This document shows positions 50,347 to 60,943 of a DNA stretch of 64,000 bases, in pieces. The DNA comes from Streptomyces sp. GESEQ-35 (lineage in GTDB: Bacteria > Actinomycetota > Actinomycetes > Streptomycetales > Streptomycetaceae). The DNA lies in contig NZ_JAFFSX010000024.1 of the NCBI RefSeq assembly GCF_017948485.1, positions 62,001-126,000 on the forward strand, written 5' to 3'. Within the stretch, counting starts at the first letter, position 1, and each line of letters begins with the position of its first letter. Below the pieces are notes generated by a model. The model searched no databases and was not told the DNA's origin. It saw nothing but the letters and a program-made list of their open reading frames with translations. A program made the translations under genes and the position numbers.

Positions 50347-50516
50347 ACATTCTATGAGCGGGGGTGCGCCGCAGGTCGTACCAGTGGTCGACACCAATAT
50401 TCGTGGGTGTGGCTTCGATGGATGTGCTGGCAGGAGCCCGTCGCCTCCGTTCATAGTTGTGCGCACCACCGTGCACCGGACCTGCCCCGACTCGGACACC
50501 TGGGGGTCTTCCGCCC

Positions 50517-51881
50517 ATGAGCAGAGCCGAACAGCCGTCCCGCAGGAGCGTCCTGGCCGCCGCGGTCGTCGCGGCAGTCGCGGGCGGCTCGGGACCCGTG
50601 TCCGCGGCCGACGCTCCGGCGGACGCCGAGGACCCCGTGCAGGCCCTGGCCTCCACCGTCGACAACCGCGCCTGGACCAGTTATGCCGACTGGGGCGGCG
50701 GCACCGCGCAGGGCACCCGGGCCGTCGCGGGCGCCCGCCCCGGCGTCGTGATCGACGCCCCCGCGGGGACCGTCGACTACACCGACCCGCACACCGGCGC
50801 GACGGCCACCTGGGAGTACGCGACCTGGACGTCCCCCGTCCACCGGCTCGCCGTCCCCTCGACCGAGGCGATCGCGTCCTGGAACGCGCACACACCGGAC
50901 GGCACCTGGCTCCAGGTCGAGCTTCAGGGGACGTACTCGGACGCCACGGACACCCCCTGGTACGTGATGGGCCGCTGGGCGGCAGGCGACCAGGACATCA
51001 AGCGGACCTCGGTCGACGACCAGAGCGACGGCAAGAGCACCATCTGGACGGACACCTTCACGATCGACGACCCGTCGACGGGCCTGCGGCTGGCGTCGTA
51101 CCGGCTGCGCCTGACCCTCTACCGCAGGCCGGGCACCATGAGCACCCCCACGGTGTGGCGGCTGGGCGCGATGGGCTCCGACGTCCCCGACCGCTTCACC
51201 GTTCCGGCCGCCACGCCGGACCTCGCCCGGGAGCTGATCGTCCCGCGCTACTCGCAGGAGATCCACAAGGGCCAGTACCCCGAGTACGACAACGGCGGCG
51301 AGGCCTGGTGCAGCCCCACCTCCTCGCAGATGATCATCGAGTACTGGGGCGGCCGGCTCACGCCCGAGCAGCTGGCCTGGGTCGACCCCTCGTACACCGA
51401 TCCGCAGGTCTGCCACGCGGCCCGCTTCACCTACGACCACCAGTACGAGGGCTGCGGAAACTGGCCGTTCAACGCGGCCTACGCGGCCACCTTCCCGGAC
51501 CTCCAGGGCGTGGTCACCCGGCTTGGCTCGGTCACCGACCTGGAGACGCTGATCGCGGCCGGCATCCCGGCCATGACGTCCCAGTCCTTCCTGGAGGGCG
51601 AGCTGACGGGGGCGGGGTACGGGACCGCCGGGCACCTCATGACGGTCATCGGGTTCACGGCGGACGGCGACGTGATCGCCAATGACCCGGCCTCGCCGAG
51701 CAACGGGGCGGTGCGCCACGTCTACAAGCGCCGGGAGTGGGAGAACATCTGGCTCCGCACCAAGCGGTACGACGCGGACGGCGAGGTCGTCTCCGGTACG
51801 GGCGGCGTCTGCTATCTGTACTTCCCGGCGCATCCGAGCCCGGGGCAGCTGTCGGCGCTCGCGGAAGTCGGCGTGCGCTGA
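50517..51881 (+). CDS. Tat-exported C39-like cysteine peptidase family protein
   Basis: A 454-residue exported protein. MSRAEQPSRRSVLAAAVV is a twin-arginine signal. The N-terminal half (about 55-255) is beta-rich (WTSYADWGGGTAQGTRAV, ATWEYATWTSP); the C-terminal half is a peptidase_C39_2-like domain with Cys in GEAWCSPTSSQMI, His in GTAGHLMTVIGF and Asp in VIANDPASPS, a full papain-like triad. Substrate unknown. ATG 50517 is used because it opens the Tat signal; upstream in-frame GTG 50457 would spoil it. Confidence 0.8.
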   Translation: MSRAEQPSRRSVLAAAVVAAVAGGSGPVSAADAPADAEDPVQALASTVDNRAWTSYADWGGGTAQGTRAVAGARPGVVIDAPAGTVDYTDPHTGATATWEYATWTSPVHRLAVPSTEAIASWNAHTPDGTWLQVELQGTYSDATDTPWYVMGRWAAGDQDIKRTSVDDQSDGKSTIWTDTFTIDDPSTGLRLASYRLRLTLYRRPGTMSTPTVWRLGAMGSDVPDRFTVPAATPDLARELIVPRYSQEIHKGQYPEYDNGGEAWCSPTSSQMIIEYWGGRLTPEQLAWVDPSYTDPQVCHAARFTYDHQYEGCGNWPFNAAYAATFPDLQGVVTRLGSVTDLETLIAAGIPAMTSQSFLEGELTGAGYGTAGHLMTVIGFTADGDVIANDPASPSNGAVRHVYKRREWENIWLRTKRYDADGEVVSGTGGVCYLYFPAHPSPGQLSALAEVGVR

Positions 51882-51947
51882 GGCGTTCGTTCGGCTGTGA
51901 CCAAGGTCTCCGCCGCAAAAGCCTCTGATGGTGGCAAGGTGGACAGC

Positions 51948-52088
51948 ATGACCGCGAACGCAGCCACCACCACGCGCGCCCGCACGGGCGGCCCCAAGGA
52001 CGACGGCCCGAAGTTCCTCGAGCACGCCATGGGCTGGACCCTCGTCGTGGTCGTCGCGATGCTCGTGGCCCAACTCGGACTGATGTGA
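51948..52088 (+). CDS. Small membrane protein (SGM_5486-type)
   Basis: A 46-residue protein with a hydrophilic N-terminus (TTTRARTGGPKDDGPKFLEHA) and one C-terminal membrane helix (MGWTLVVVVAMLVAQLGLM). It matches the small conserved Streptomyces proteins annotated as SGM_5486-family transporter-associated; function unknown. ATG 51948 follows GGCAAGGTGG. It lies between the C39-like gene and the TetR gene. Confidence 0.75.
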   Translation: MTANAATTTRARTGGPKDDGPKFLEHAMGWTLVVVVAMLVAQLGLM

Positions 52089-52153
52089 GCTGATCCCCTG
52101 TTCGACCTGGCATACTGCGGTTGTCCCGCCGCCCGTTGGAGACCAGGGTCGAA

Positions 52154-52813
52154 TTGAATATCAGTCACCAGCGCGACGCAGCCCGTCCCCGGGTGCGCGG
52201 CACCGAGCGCTCGCTGGCGCGTCGGGCCGAACTCATCACCATCGGGCGGGGGTTGTTCGCCGACACGTCCTACGACGCGCTCTCGATGGATGACATCGCC
52301 CGGCAGGCGCATGTCGCCAAGGGACTGATCTACTACTACTTCCAGTCCAAGCGCGGCTACTACCTGGCGATCATCAACGACTCCGTCGCCGACCTGGTCA
52401 CCTACGCCGCGAGCGGCCTCGAACGGCCGCCGGTGGAGCGGGTCCACCGCACGATCGACAGCTATCTGCGCTACGCCGAGCAGAACCAGGCCGCCTACCG
52501 CACGATCGTGAGCGGCGGTGTCGGCTTCGACGCCGAGGTGCACGCCATCCGGGACGGGGTGCGTGAGGCGATCGTCTCGACCATCGCCGAGGGCGCGTAC
52601 GGCCGCAGCGACATCGCTCCGCTGGCCCGGATGGGGCTGCTCGCCTGGGTGTGCAGCGTCGAGGGTGCCGCCCTGGACTGGATCGACCACCCCGAACTCT
52701 CCCGCGACATCATGCGCGAGCTGCTGGTGAAGTCGCTGGGCGGATCGATGCGCGCCATCGCGGAACTCGACCCGGCCTACCCGGCCCCAGAGCCCGCCCG
52801 CCGCGAGGACTGA
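52154..52813 (+). CDS. TetR-family transcriptional regulator
   Basis: A 219-residue protein with an N-terminal TetR helix-turn-helix (about 18-65: AELITIGRGLFADTSYDALS, KGLIYYYFQSKRGYY) and a helical ligand domain. The start is uncertain: TTG 52154 has AGGG five bases upstream; TTG 52121 is further out with no ribosome site. No divergent target gene is obvious, and no palindrome stands out upstream. It may control the small membrane protein or a distant regulon. Confidence 0.82.
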   Translation: MNISHQRDAARPRVRGTERSLARRAELITIGRGLFADTSYDALSMDDIARQAHVAKGLIYYYFQSKRGYYLAIINDSVADLVTYAASGLERPPVERVHRTIDSYLRYAEQNQAAYRTIVSGGVGFDAEVHAIRDGVREAIVSTIAEGAYGRSDIAPLARMGLLAWVCSVEGAALDWIDHPELSRDIMRELLVKSLGGSMRAIAELDPAYPAPEPARRED

Positions 52814-52870
52814 CCGGCCGAGGGGCGGAGGTCTCGTGGTCCTCCGCCCCCAAGCCCCCCGTGGAACCGG

Positions 52871-54109
<1,239 letters not shown>

Positions 54110-54179
54110 CGGGTGTCTCCTCGTGGGGGAGAGGGAACGCGCGCCGATTGGCATGAACGCGGTCAAGCGTTGATGCGAA

Positions 54180-54222
54180 ACAGTAGGAGGACTAGACCAG
54201 TAGGTCAATGGTTCGGACCAAT
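54180..54222 (-). promoter_or_regulatory. Chitinase promoter with DasR-like site and direct repeats
   Basis: On the minus strand: TGGTCCGAACCA (54220-54209), TTGACC -35 (54208-54203), ACTGGTCTAGTCCTCC (54201-54186) in the 17-base spacer, TACTGT -10 (54185-54180). The spacer element resembles the DasR dre consensus ACTGGTCTAGACCACT. The two 12-base repeats start 21 bases apart. Confidence 0.8.
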
Positions 54223-54349
54223 TTTGGGGCGCTTGAATTTACCCGGAGTAAGCGGTCGTTAACTGGTGACGAGGTGCCCCCGATCGGGCATACTCACAGC
54301 GCAGAGCCGCTGGTCGGCAGCTTCCGTGACCCGGGAGGAGGGCGTCGCC

Positions 54350-55522
54350 ATGAACGACCGCGCCCCGCAGCCGGTGGACCGGCAACTGCCCACGGACGAG
54401 GCACGGGATCTGCTCTCGCTCGTCCGCGACATCGCCCGGCGCGAGATCGCCCCGAAGGCGGCCGAGGAGGAGGACGCCGGACGCTTCCCGCGCGAGATCT
54501 TCACCCTGCTCTCGGAATCCGGCCTGCTCGGCCTGGCGTACGACTCCGCACACGGCGGTGGCGACCAGCCGTACGAGGTCTACCTCCAGGTCCTCGAAGA
54601 GCTCGCCGCGGCCCGGCTCACCGTAGGCCTCGGAGTGAGCGTCCACTCCCTGTCCTGCTATGCGCTCGCCACCTACGGCAGCAAGCAGCAGCAGGTCGGG
54701 TTCCTGCCCGACATGCTCGCCGGCGGGCTGCTCGGCGCGTACTGCCTGTCCGAGCCGTCGTCCGGCTCGGACGCCGCCTCCCTGCGGACGAAGGCCGTCA
54801 GGGAGGGTGACGACTGGGTGATCACCGGCACCAAGGCCTGGATCACGCACGGCGGAGTCGCCGACTTCTACACGGTCATGGCCCGCACCGGCGAGGAGGG
54901 CCCGCGCGGGATCACCGCGTTCCTGGTGCCCGGCGACGCGGACGGGCTGAGTGCCGCGGCGCCGGAGAAGAAGATGGGCATGAAGGGCTCGCCGACCGCT
55001 CAGGTTCACTTCGACGGGGTGCGGGTGCCGGACGAGCGGCGCATCGGCGAGGAGGGGCAGGGATTCGCGATCGCCCTCGCCGCGCTCGACTCCGGGCGGC
55101 TCGGCGTCGCGGCCTGCGCGATCGGCCTGGCCCAGGCGGCGCTCGACGAGGCGTTGGCGTACGCCACCGGCCGGCAGCAGTTCGGGCGGCCGATCTCCGA
55201 CTTCCAGGGGCTGCGCTTCCTCCTCGCCGACATGGCGACCCAGATCGAGGCGGGCCGTGCGCTGTATCTGGCGGCGGCGCGGCTGCGGGACGCGGGCCGG
55301 CCGTTCGCCAAGCAGGCGGCGATGGCCAAGCTGCACTGCACCGACACGGCGATGAAGGTCACCACGGACGCCGTCCAGGTCCTCGGCGGATACGGCTACA
55401 CGGCGGACTTCCCGGTCGAGCGCTATATGCGCGAGGCCAAGGTGCTACAGATCGTCGAGGGCACGAACCAGATCCAGCGGTTGGTCATCGCCCGTCATCT
55501 CGCGGGTCCCGAGAGCCGCTGA
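54350..55522 (+). CDS. Acyl-CoA dehydrogenase
   Basis: A 390-residue flavoprotein of the acyl-CoA dehydrogenase family. FAD/substrate motifs: CLSEPSSGSDAASLRTKA, WITHGGVADFYTVMART, FGRPISDFQGLRFLLADM; the catalytic Glu region is LQIVEGTNQIQRLVIARHLA. It introduces a trans-2,3 double bond in acyl-CoA and passes electrons to ETF. ATG 54350 follows GGGAGGAGGG. Substrate is not readable; overlaps a small opposite-strand gene at its 3' end. Confidence 0.9.
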   Translation: MNDRAPQPVDRQLPTDEARDLLSLVRDIARREIAPKAAEEEDAGRFPREIFTLLSESGLLGLAYDSAHGGGDQPYEVYLQVLEELAAARLTVGLGVSVHSLSCYALATYGSKQQQVGFLPDMLAGGLLGAYCLSEPSSGSDAASLRTKAVREGDDWVITGTKAWITHGGVADFYTVMARTGEEGPRGITAFLVPGDADGLSAAAPEKKMGMKGSPTAQVHFDGVRVPDERRIGEEGQGFAIALAALDSGRLGVAACAIGLAQAALDEALAYATGRQQFGRPISDFQGLRFLLADMATQIEAGRALYLAAARLRDAGRPFAKQAAMAKLHCTDTAMKVTTDAVQVLGGYGYTADFPVERYMREAKVLQIVEGTNQIQRLVIARHLAGPESR

Positions 55523-55733
55523 GCTGACTCAGTCCGCGCGGCGGCGCCGCGAGCCGGACCCACTCCGGGTCGTGGCGCCCCGGCAGCGTGCGGCCGCGAT
55601 CGGCCCAAGTGCGCATGAGGTCGCGGTAGATGGGGGGATCCTGGGGCTGCGGCAGCGCCGGCGGAACCGATTTTGCGGGCGCCGGAACGAACACCCGTCG
55701 GGCTCGTCCCGTCGCCGGATAGGTGGGGGTCAT
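55485..55733 (-). CDS. Small conserved protein
   Basis: An 82-residue frame on the minus strand with strong GC-third-position bias and the segment DPPIYRDLMRTWADRGRTLP followed by GRHDPEWVRLAAPP, a pattern I recall from many Streptomyces genomes. It overlaps the acyl-CoA dehydrogenase 3' end by 38 bases. ATG 55733 has a poor ribosome site. Function unknown. Confidence 0.5.
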   Translation of the reverse strand: MTPTYPATGRARRVFVPAPAKSVPPALPQPQDPPIYRDLMRTWADRGRTLPGRHDPEWVRLAAPPRGLSQLSGSRDPRDDGR

Positions 55734-55872
55734 ACCGGGCCAACGTCCGGGCCGGTTGGCAGGTCACCGGGGTGCGTAATCGGCTGTGAGTTCGCGGACG
55801 TACTGCTCGGAATATGGTCTCCTCCGATGATCTGACGTACCGTCAGCCGCACCGCCTCCAGGGAGGTATGCC

Positions 55873-56970
55873 GTGGCCGACGATCGTCCCGTACCGCTCG
55901 ACGAGTACCCGGTGCACCAGGTTCCCCTGTCCATGAAGCACGTGGCGACCGGCGACCGGAACGCCTACGACCGCTGCATCTTCCACGTCTTCGACCACGA
56001 GGGCCGGGCACTGCTGATCCTCGGGCTCGGGGTGTACCCGAACGTGGGGGTCGTCGACGCGTACGCGACGCTGAGGGTGGGGGACACGCTGCACGCCGTC
56101 CGGGCCTCGGACGCTCTCGGCGACGACCGGATGAGGCTGGCCGTCGGTCCCCTGCGGATCGACGTCGAGGAGCCCCTGAGGCGACTGCGTCTCAGGTGCG
56201 AGGACTCGGTGTCGTACGACCTCACTTGGACCGCGGAGTTCCCCGCTCTCTGGGAGCCGCACCATGTCCAGCGCCGAGGCGACCGGCTGACCCTCGAAGG
56301 GCGCCGTTTCGTTCAGGCGGGCGGTGTCGAGGGCGTCATCCGCGCCGCCGATGAGGAGTTCCGTGTCACCGCCACGCAGTGGACGGGCACGCGTGACCGC
56401 AGCTGGGGTGTGCGCCCGATCCCGGGTGAGGACGGTGGGAGGCAGGCCGAGGAGCACCCGACCGAGGGCTTCCACTGGATCTGGTGCCCGGTCCGCTTCG
56501 AGGACCGCTTCCTGATGGTCATCACCCAGGAGGACGCCGACGGATACCGATCGCTCAACGACGCCACTCTCGTCCGAGACGGCCACCGCGACCGTCAACT
56601 CGGCTGGCCCCAGGCCGAGATCACCTACCGCTCCGGCACCCGGCACCCGGAACGCGCCCTCATCCACCTCGGCGACCTGCGCAAGCCGACGGAGCTGGAC
56701 GTGGAGATCCTGACCTCCTCCCCGCTCGCGATCGGCGCCGGCTACCCGCCCGCCGACGACTGGCAGCACGGCACCTGGCGCGGCCACGGCTGGACCGACC
56801 GCCGCACCTACGACCTCTCGGCCCCGCACGCCCTGGCCGCCTACGGCGTCACCGACCACGCCGCGCGCTTCCGGCTGGACGGACAGGTGGGGCACGGCAT
56901 CTTCGAGCACGGCTCGTTCGGCCGGCACGACCCGAGCGGATTCACCGGGTTCGACTCGGTGGCGCCGTAG
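55873..56970 (+). CDS. Conserved protein paired with an APH-fold kinase
   Basis: A 365-residue soluble beta-rich protein (MKHVATGDRNAYDRCIFHVF, SWGVRPIPGEDGG, FHWIWCPVRFEDRFLMVI). The fold looks lipocalin/AttH-like by its repeated Trp-containing strands; I do not recognise a tested function. GTG 55873 follows GGGAGG. It precedes the phosphotransferase by 58 bases. In actinobacteria such pairs often lie beside acyl-CoA metabolism genes, as here. Confidence 0.65.
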   Translation: MADDRPVPLDEYPVHQVPLSMKHVATGDRNAYDRCIFHVFDHEGRALLILGLGVYPNVGVVDAYATLRVGDTLHAVRASDALGDDRMRLAVGPLRIDVEEPLRRLRLRCEDSVSYDLTWTAEFPALWEPHHVQRRGDRLTLEGRRFVQAGGVEGVIRAADEEFRVTATQWTGTRDRSWGVRPIPGEDGGRQAEEHPTEGFHWIWCPVRFEDRFLMVITQEDADGYRSLNDATLVRDGHRDRQLGWPQAEITYRSGTRHPERALIHLGDLRKPTELDVEILTSSPLAIGAGYPPADDWQHGTWRGHGWTDRRTYDLSAPHALAAYGVTDHAARFRLDGQVGHGIFEHGSFGRHDPSGFTGFDSVAP

Positions 56971-57028
56971 GGGAGTTGTCGGTTCGCTCGGCGCGTCGCA
57001 AGGCAGTCGGCACGGAGTTGGAGGGCAC

Positions 57029-58123
57029 ATGGTCACGGCACCCCGTCCCCGTACGTCCACCCGCGACCCGGAAGAGGTCGCCCGCCGCCTCACGGCCTGG
57101 CTCGACACCCGGTTGCCCGGCGCCCGGGCCGCCCGCGTCACCGTCCCCACCTCGAACGGCATGTCCAGCGAGACCCTGCTCTTCGACCTGGAGCACCCCG
57201 AACCGCCCCTGCACGCCTGCGCCTTGAGACTTGCGGCGGACCCGGCGGCGTACACCGTCTTCCCGGTGTACGACATGGCCCGCCAGTACCGCACCATGCG
57301 CCTGGTCGCCGAGCACACCGACCTCCCGGTGCCCCGCGTGCTGTGGCTGGAGGAGGACCCCGGCCCGCTCGGAGCGCCGTTCTTCGTCATGGAGCGAGTG
57401 GAGGGGCGGGTGCCGCCGGACGTCATGCCTTACACGTACGAGGGAAACTGGCTGCACGCGGCGAGCGACACCGAGCGCGAGCACCTGGAGGCGGCATCGA
57501 TCGGGTTGTTGGCCCGACTGCACGACCAAGTCCCGCCGGAGAAGGCCGAGTTCCTCGCCGCACCGGGCGACGGCGACGCCCTGCGCCGCCACGTCACGGC
57601 TCAACGCGCCTACTACGCCTGGGTGGTCGACGGACTCGCCCGCTCACCCCTCATCGAGGACGCCTTCGAACGGCTCGAGGAACTCTGGCCGCGCGAAACG
57701 GGCACGCCGGTGCTCAACTGGGGCGACGCGCGCATCGGGAACGTCGTCTACGACGGCTTCGAACCCACGGCCGTCCTCGACTGGGAGATGGCGGCCCTGG
57801 CCCCGCGCGAGGTCGACCTCGGCTGGACCGTGTACCTGCACCGCTTCTTCCACGATCTGACGGTCGCCTTCGGACAGCGCGGCCTGCCGGACTTCCTGCG
57901 CCGCGACCGGGTCGAGGAGCGCTACGCGCATCTCACCGGCCACACCCCGCGCGACATGGACTTCTACACGCTGTACGCCGCTCTGCGGCACGCCGTCGTC
58001 ATGCTGCGCGTCGCCTACCGCCAGGTCCACTTCGGCGAAGTCGCCCGCCCGGCGGACCCGGACACACTGATCCTGCACCACGGCAGCCTGCGAGCCATGG
58101 TGCAGGGCAGCTACTGGGACTGA
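57029..58123 (+). CDS. Phosphotransferase-family (APH) protein, FadE36-like
   Basis: A 364-residue aminoglycoside-phosphotransferase-fold protein. Nucleotide strand VTVPTSNGMSSETLLFDL, the hinge FFVMERVEGRVPPDVMPYTY, the catalytic loop LNWGDARIGNVVYDG (the usual HGDxxxxN, with His replaced by Trp-Gly context NWGD) and AVLDWEMAALAPREVDLGW. Relatives are the FadE36/ACAD10 N-terminal kinases that may phosphorylate hydroxy-acyl-CoAs. ATG 57029 follows TTGGAGGG. An antibiotic-resistance role is unlikely. Confidence 0.78.
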   Translation: MVTAPRPRTSTRDPEEVARRLTAWLDTRLPGARAARVTVPTSNGMSSETLLFDLEHPEPPLHACALRLAADPAAYTVFPVYDMARQYRTMRLVAEHTDLPVPRVLWLEEDPGPLGAPFFVMERVEGRVPPDVMPYTYEGNWLHAASDTEREHLEAASIGLLARLHDQVPPEKAEFLAAPGDGDALRRHVTAQRAYYAWVVDGLARSPLIEDAFERLEELWPRETGTPVLNWGDARIGNVVYDGFEPTAVLDWEMAALAPREVDLGWTVYLHRFFHDLTVAFGQRGLPDFLRRDRVEERYAHLTGHTPRDMDFYTLYAALRHAVVMLRVAYRQVHFGEVARPADPDTLILHHGSLRAMVQGSYWD

Positions 58124-58133
58124 GCGAGCCGGC

Positions 58134-58571
58134 TCAGGCGGCCTCACGACGCATCACAGGGACCCGCAAGGGGCGCGAACCCGGTCCGCCGACGTGCGAG
58201 AAGGGCTGCTTCCGCCAGTCCAGCCCCTGAGGAAGCGTCAGCAGGAGGGCGGTGTCCTGCTCCTGGGGCTCCACGGACTCGTCCGCGGGTCGGGCCTCGG
58301 ACGCGCGACGGCCGGTGCCGGCGCAGACCGTGAGGCCGAACGGGTTCCACTTCGACACGCACAGCGCGTGCTCCGGCAGGACTTCCTCGTCCGCCAGCAG
58401 AGCGATGGGCTGTGCACAGTCCGGGCAGATCACCCGGTACATCTCGAAGGTGTCGTACGCATCGAGCTCTTCGGCGTCGAGAGCGTCGGGTTCGACACCC
58501 TCCGGCTCGGTCTCGACGACCGGCTGCTGCCGCTTGGGCGCGATACGACCAGGGCGCTTAACACTCTGCAT
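58134..58571 (-). CDS. Conserved protein with CxxC zinc-ribbon-like motif
   Basis: A 145-residue acidic protein: basic N-terminus (VKRPGRIAPKRQ), an acidic stretch, then YRVICPDCAQPIALLADEEV and CVSKWNPFGLTVCAGTGR, giving CxxC and two further Cys that could bind zinc. GAGGGGGAG precedes ATG 58571. Widely conserved in Streptomyces as far as I recall, function unknown. Convergent with the APH gene. Confidence 0.7.
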   Translation of the reverse strand: MQSVKRPGRIAPKRQQPVVETEPEGVEPDALDAEELDAYDTFEMYRVICPDCAQPIALLADEEVLPEHALCVSKWNPFGLTVCAGTGRRASEARPADESVEPQEQDTALLLTLPQGLDWRKQPFSHVGGPGSRPLRVPVMRREAA

Positions 58572-58838
58572 GGGATTCTCCCCCTCGGGCTGGGCCGTGA
58601 AGGCACTGCGGCCTCGACCACAGCAAGCACTTCCCGCCCGGTCTCGGCGGTAATCACGAGAACATCACGGAGACTCCTGCGGGACAGTGGCGTTCGTCAC
58701 ATGCCGTCCGCAGGTGCCCGGCGCGGCACGTTTGCCCCCCAAGCCGGCTCACAGGCTGCTCTCGGCCACATCACGAACCGGGTATGACCTGCTGCTCCGG
58801 TACCCGAGGAGATCACGCGCACTGTAGGTTCTTGCGCC

Positions 58839-59279
58839 ATGGAGGAGCTGGACCGACAGATCGTGCAGCTGCTCGTCAAGGACGGGCGGATGAGTTACAC
58901 CGACCTGGGCAAGGCCACGGGCCTGTCCACGTCGGCAGTGCACCAGCGCGTGCGCCGGCTGGAACAGCGCGGCGTCATCCGCGGGTACGCCGCGGTCGTC
59001 GACCCGGAGGCCGTCGGGCTGCCCATGACCGCCTTCATCTCGGTCAAGCCCTTCGACCCCAGCGCCCCCGACGACATCGCCGAGCGGCTGGCCGACGTGC
59101 CCGAGATCGAGGCCTGCCACAGCGTCGCCGGCGACGAGAACTACATCCTCAAGGTGCGCGTGGCCACACCGCACGAGCTGGAGGAACTGCTGGCCCGGCT
59201 GAGGTCGCTGGCGGGTGTCTCGACGCGGACGACGGTCGTGCTGTCGACGCCGTACGAGGCACGGCCGCCGCGCGTCTGA
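58839..59279 (+). CDS. Lrp/AsnC-family transcriptional regulator (second)
   Basis: A 146-residue regulator: helix-turn-helix at about 1-50 (LDRQIVQLLVKDGRMSYTDL, TSAVHQRVRRLEQRGVI) and RAM domain at about 62-140 with ACHSVAGDENYILKVRV. Differs clearly from the Lrp protein at 18 kb. ATG 58839 is used. The amidohydrolase gene follows 56 bases downstream and could be its target or a co-transcribed gene. Confidence 0.88.
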   Translation: MEELDRQIVQLLVKDGRMSYTDLGKATGLSTSAVHQRVRRLEQRGVIRGYAAVVDPEAVGLPMTAFISVKPFDPSAPDDIAERLADVPEIEACHSVAGDENYILKVRVATPHELEELLARLRSLAGVSTRTTVVLSTPYEARPPRV

Positions 59280-59335
59280 GCACCGGTGGTGCCCTGCTCG
59301 CCGGGCGGTGGGCGCAAAGCGCGAGACTGTCCCTC

Positions 59336-60943
59336 ATGAGTGAACGCACCGCCGCCTCCCCCCGAACCGTCCTCCTCCGCCGCGGAGAGATCCACAGCCC
59401 CGCCGACTCGTTCGCAACCGCGATGGTGGTCGAGCGAGGCCAGGTCGCCTGGGTCGGCTCGGAAGGCGCCGCCGACGCCTTCGCCGAGGGCGTGGACGAG
59501 GTCGTCGACCTGGACGGGGCCCTGGTCACCCCCGCGTTCACCGACGCCCACGTCCACACCACGTCCACCGGCCTCGCCCTCACCGGCCTGGACCTGTCCA
59601 CCGCCCCCTCGCTCGAAGCGGCCCTCGCCGCCGTACGGGACTTCGCGGCCGCCCGCCCGAACGACCGCGTCCTCCTCGGCCACGGCTGGGACGCCGCCCG
59701 CTGGCCCGGCGGCCGCCCGCCGGCCCGCGCCGAACTCGACGAGGCCACGGGCGGCCGCCCCTTGTACCTCTCCCGGATCGACGTCCACTCGGCGGTCGTC
59801 ACGACGGCCCTGCTCGACATGGTCCCCGGCAGCATCACCCGGGCCGACGAACCCCTCACCCGCGACGCCCATCACGCCGTACGCGCCGCGGCGTTCGCAG
59901 CCGTAACGCCCGCACAGCGCAGGGAGGCCCAGCGGGCCGCCCTCGCCCGCGCCGCCTCCCTCGGCGTCGGCTCGGTCCACGAGTGCGCCGGCCCGGACAT
60001 TTCCTCGGAGGACGACTTCACGGGTCTGCTCCGGCTCGCCGCGGAGGAGGCAGGTCCGCGGGTGGTGGGCTACTGGGCCGAGCAGGACGTCGAGAAGGCG
60101 CGTGAGCTGGGTGCGATCGGCGCGGCCGGCGACCTGTTCGTCGACGGCTCCCTCGGCTCGCACACCGCCTGTCTGCACGAGCCGTACGCCGACGCCGGCC
60201 ACACCGGCACCTCCTACCTGGACGCCGCCGCGGTCGCCGCCCATGTCGCCGCCTGCACCGAGGCGGGCCTCCAGGCGGGCTTCCACGCGATCGGGGACGC
60301 CGCCGTGACCGCCGTGGTGGACGGCGTGCGCGCCGCCGCCGAGAAGGTCGGCCTGGCCCGCGTACGCGCCGCCCGGCATCGCGTCGAGCACGCCGAGATG
60401 CTCACCCCCGACACCGTCGCCGCCTTCGCCGAACTCGGTCTGACCGCCTCCGTGCAGCCCGCCTTCGACGCGCTGTGGGGCGGTGAGGAGGGCATGTACG
60501 CCCAGCGTCTCGGCATTGAGCGAGCCCGCCTGCTGAACCCCTTCGCGGCCCTGCTGCGCGCCGGCGTCCCGCTCGCCTTCGGCTCCGACAGCCCGGTCAC
60601 GCCTCTCGACCCGTGGGGCACCGTCCGGGCCGCCGCCTTCCACCGGACGCCCGAGCACCGGGTCTCCGTGCGCGCCGCGTTCACCGCGCACACCCGGGGC
60701 GGCTGGCGGGCCGTAGGGCGGGACGATGCGGGTGTGCTGGTGCCGGGCGCGCCTGCTGACTACGCCGTGTGGCGCACCGACGCACTGGTGGTGCAGGCCC
60801 CGGACGATCGGGTCGCGCGCTGGTCGACCGACCCGCGCTCCGGCACCCCCGGTCTGCCCGATCTGAGCCCCGGCGCCGACCTCCCCGTGTGCCTGCGCAC
60901 CGTGGTGGGCGGACGGACTGTGTTCGTACGGCCGGGCGAGTGA
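59336..60943 (+). CDS. YtcJ-like amidohydrolase
   Basis: A 535-residue metal-dependent hydrolase of the amidohydrolase_3 group. First metal motif FTDAHVHTTSTGLALTGLDL, the carboxylated-Lys position is in DLFVDGSLGSHTACL, and FHAIGDAAVTAV, HRVEHAEMLTPDT and FGSDSPVTPLDPWG complete the site. The group includes NfdA-like N-substituted formamide deformylases; the substrate here is unknown. No signal peptide, so cytoplasmic. ATG 59336 has a weak ribosome site. Confidence 0.85.
   Translation: MSERTAASPRTVLLRRGEIHSPADSFATAMVVERGQVAWVGSEGAADAFAEGVDEVVDLDGALVTPAFTDAHVHTTSTGLALTGLDLSTAPSLEAALAAVRDFAAARPNDRVLLGHGWDAARWPGGRPPARAELDEATGGRPLYLSRIDVHSAVVTTALLDMVPGSITRADEPLTRDAHHAVRAAAFAAVTPAQRREAQRAALARAASLGVGSVHECAGPDISSEDDFTGLLRLAAEEAGPRVVGYWAEQDVEKARELGAIGAAGDLFVDGSLGSHTACLHEPYADAGHTGTSYLDAAAVAAHVAACTEAGLQAGFHAIGDAAVTAVVDGVRAAAEKVGLARVRAARHRVEHAEMLTPDTVAAFAELGLTASVQPAFDALWGGEEGMYAQRLGIERARLLNPFAALLRAGVPLAFGSDSPVTPLDPWGTVRAAAFHRTPEHRVSVRAAFTAHTRGGWRAVGRDDAGVLVPGAPADYAVWRTDALVVQAPDDRVARWSTDPRSGTPGLPDLSPGADLPVCLRTVVGGRTVFVRPGE

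Noticed and set aside
57029..58123. Aminoglycoside resistance gene
   Set aside because: The APH fold is shared, but the motifs and neighbours fit FadE36-type proteins; there is no resistance context.
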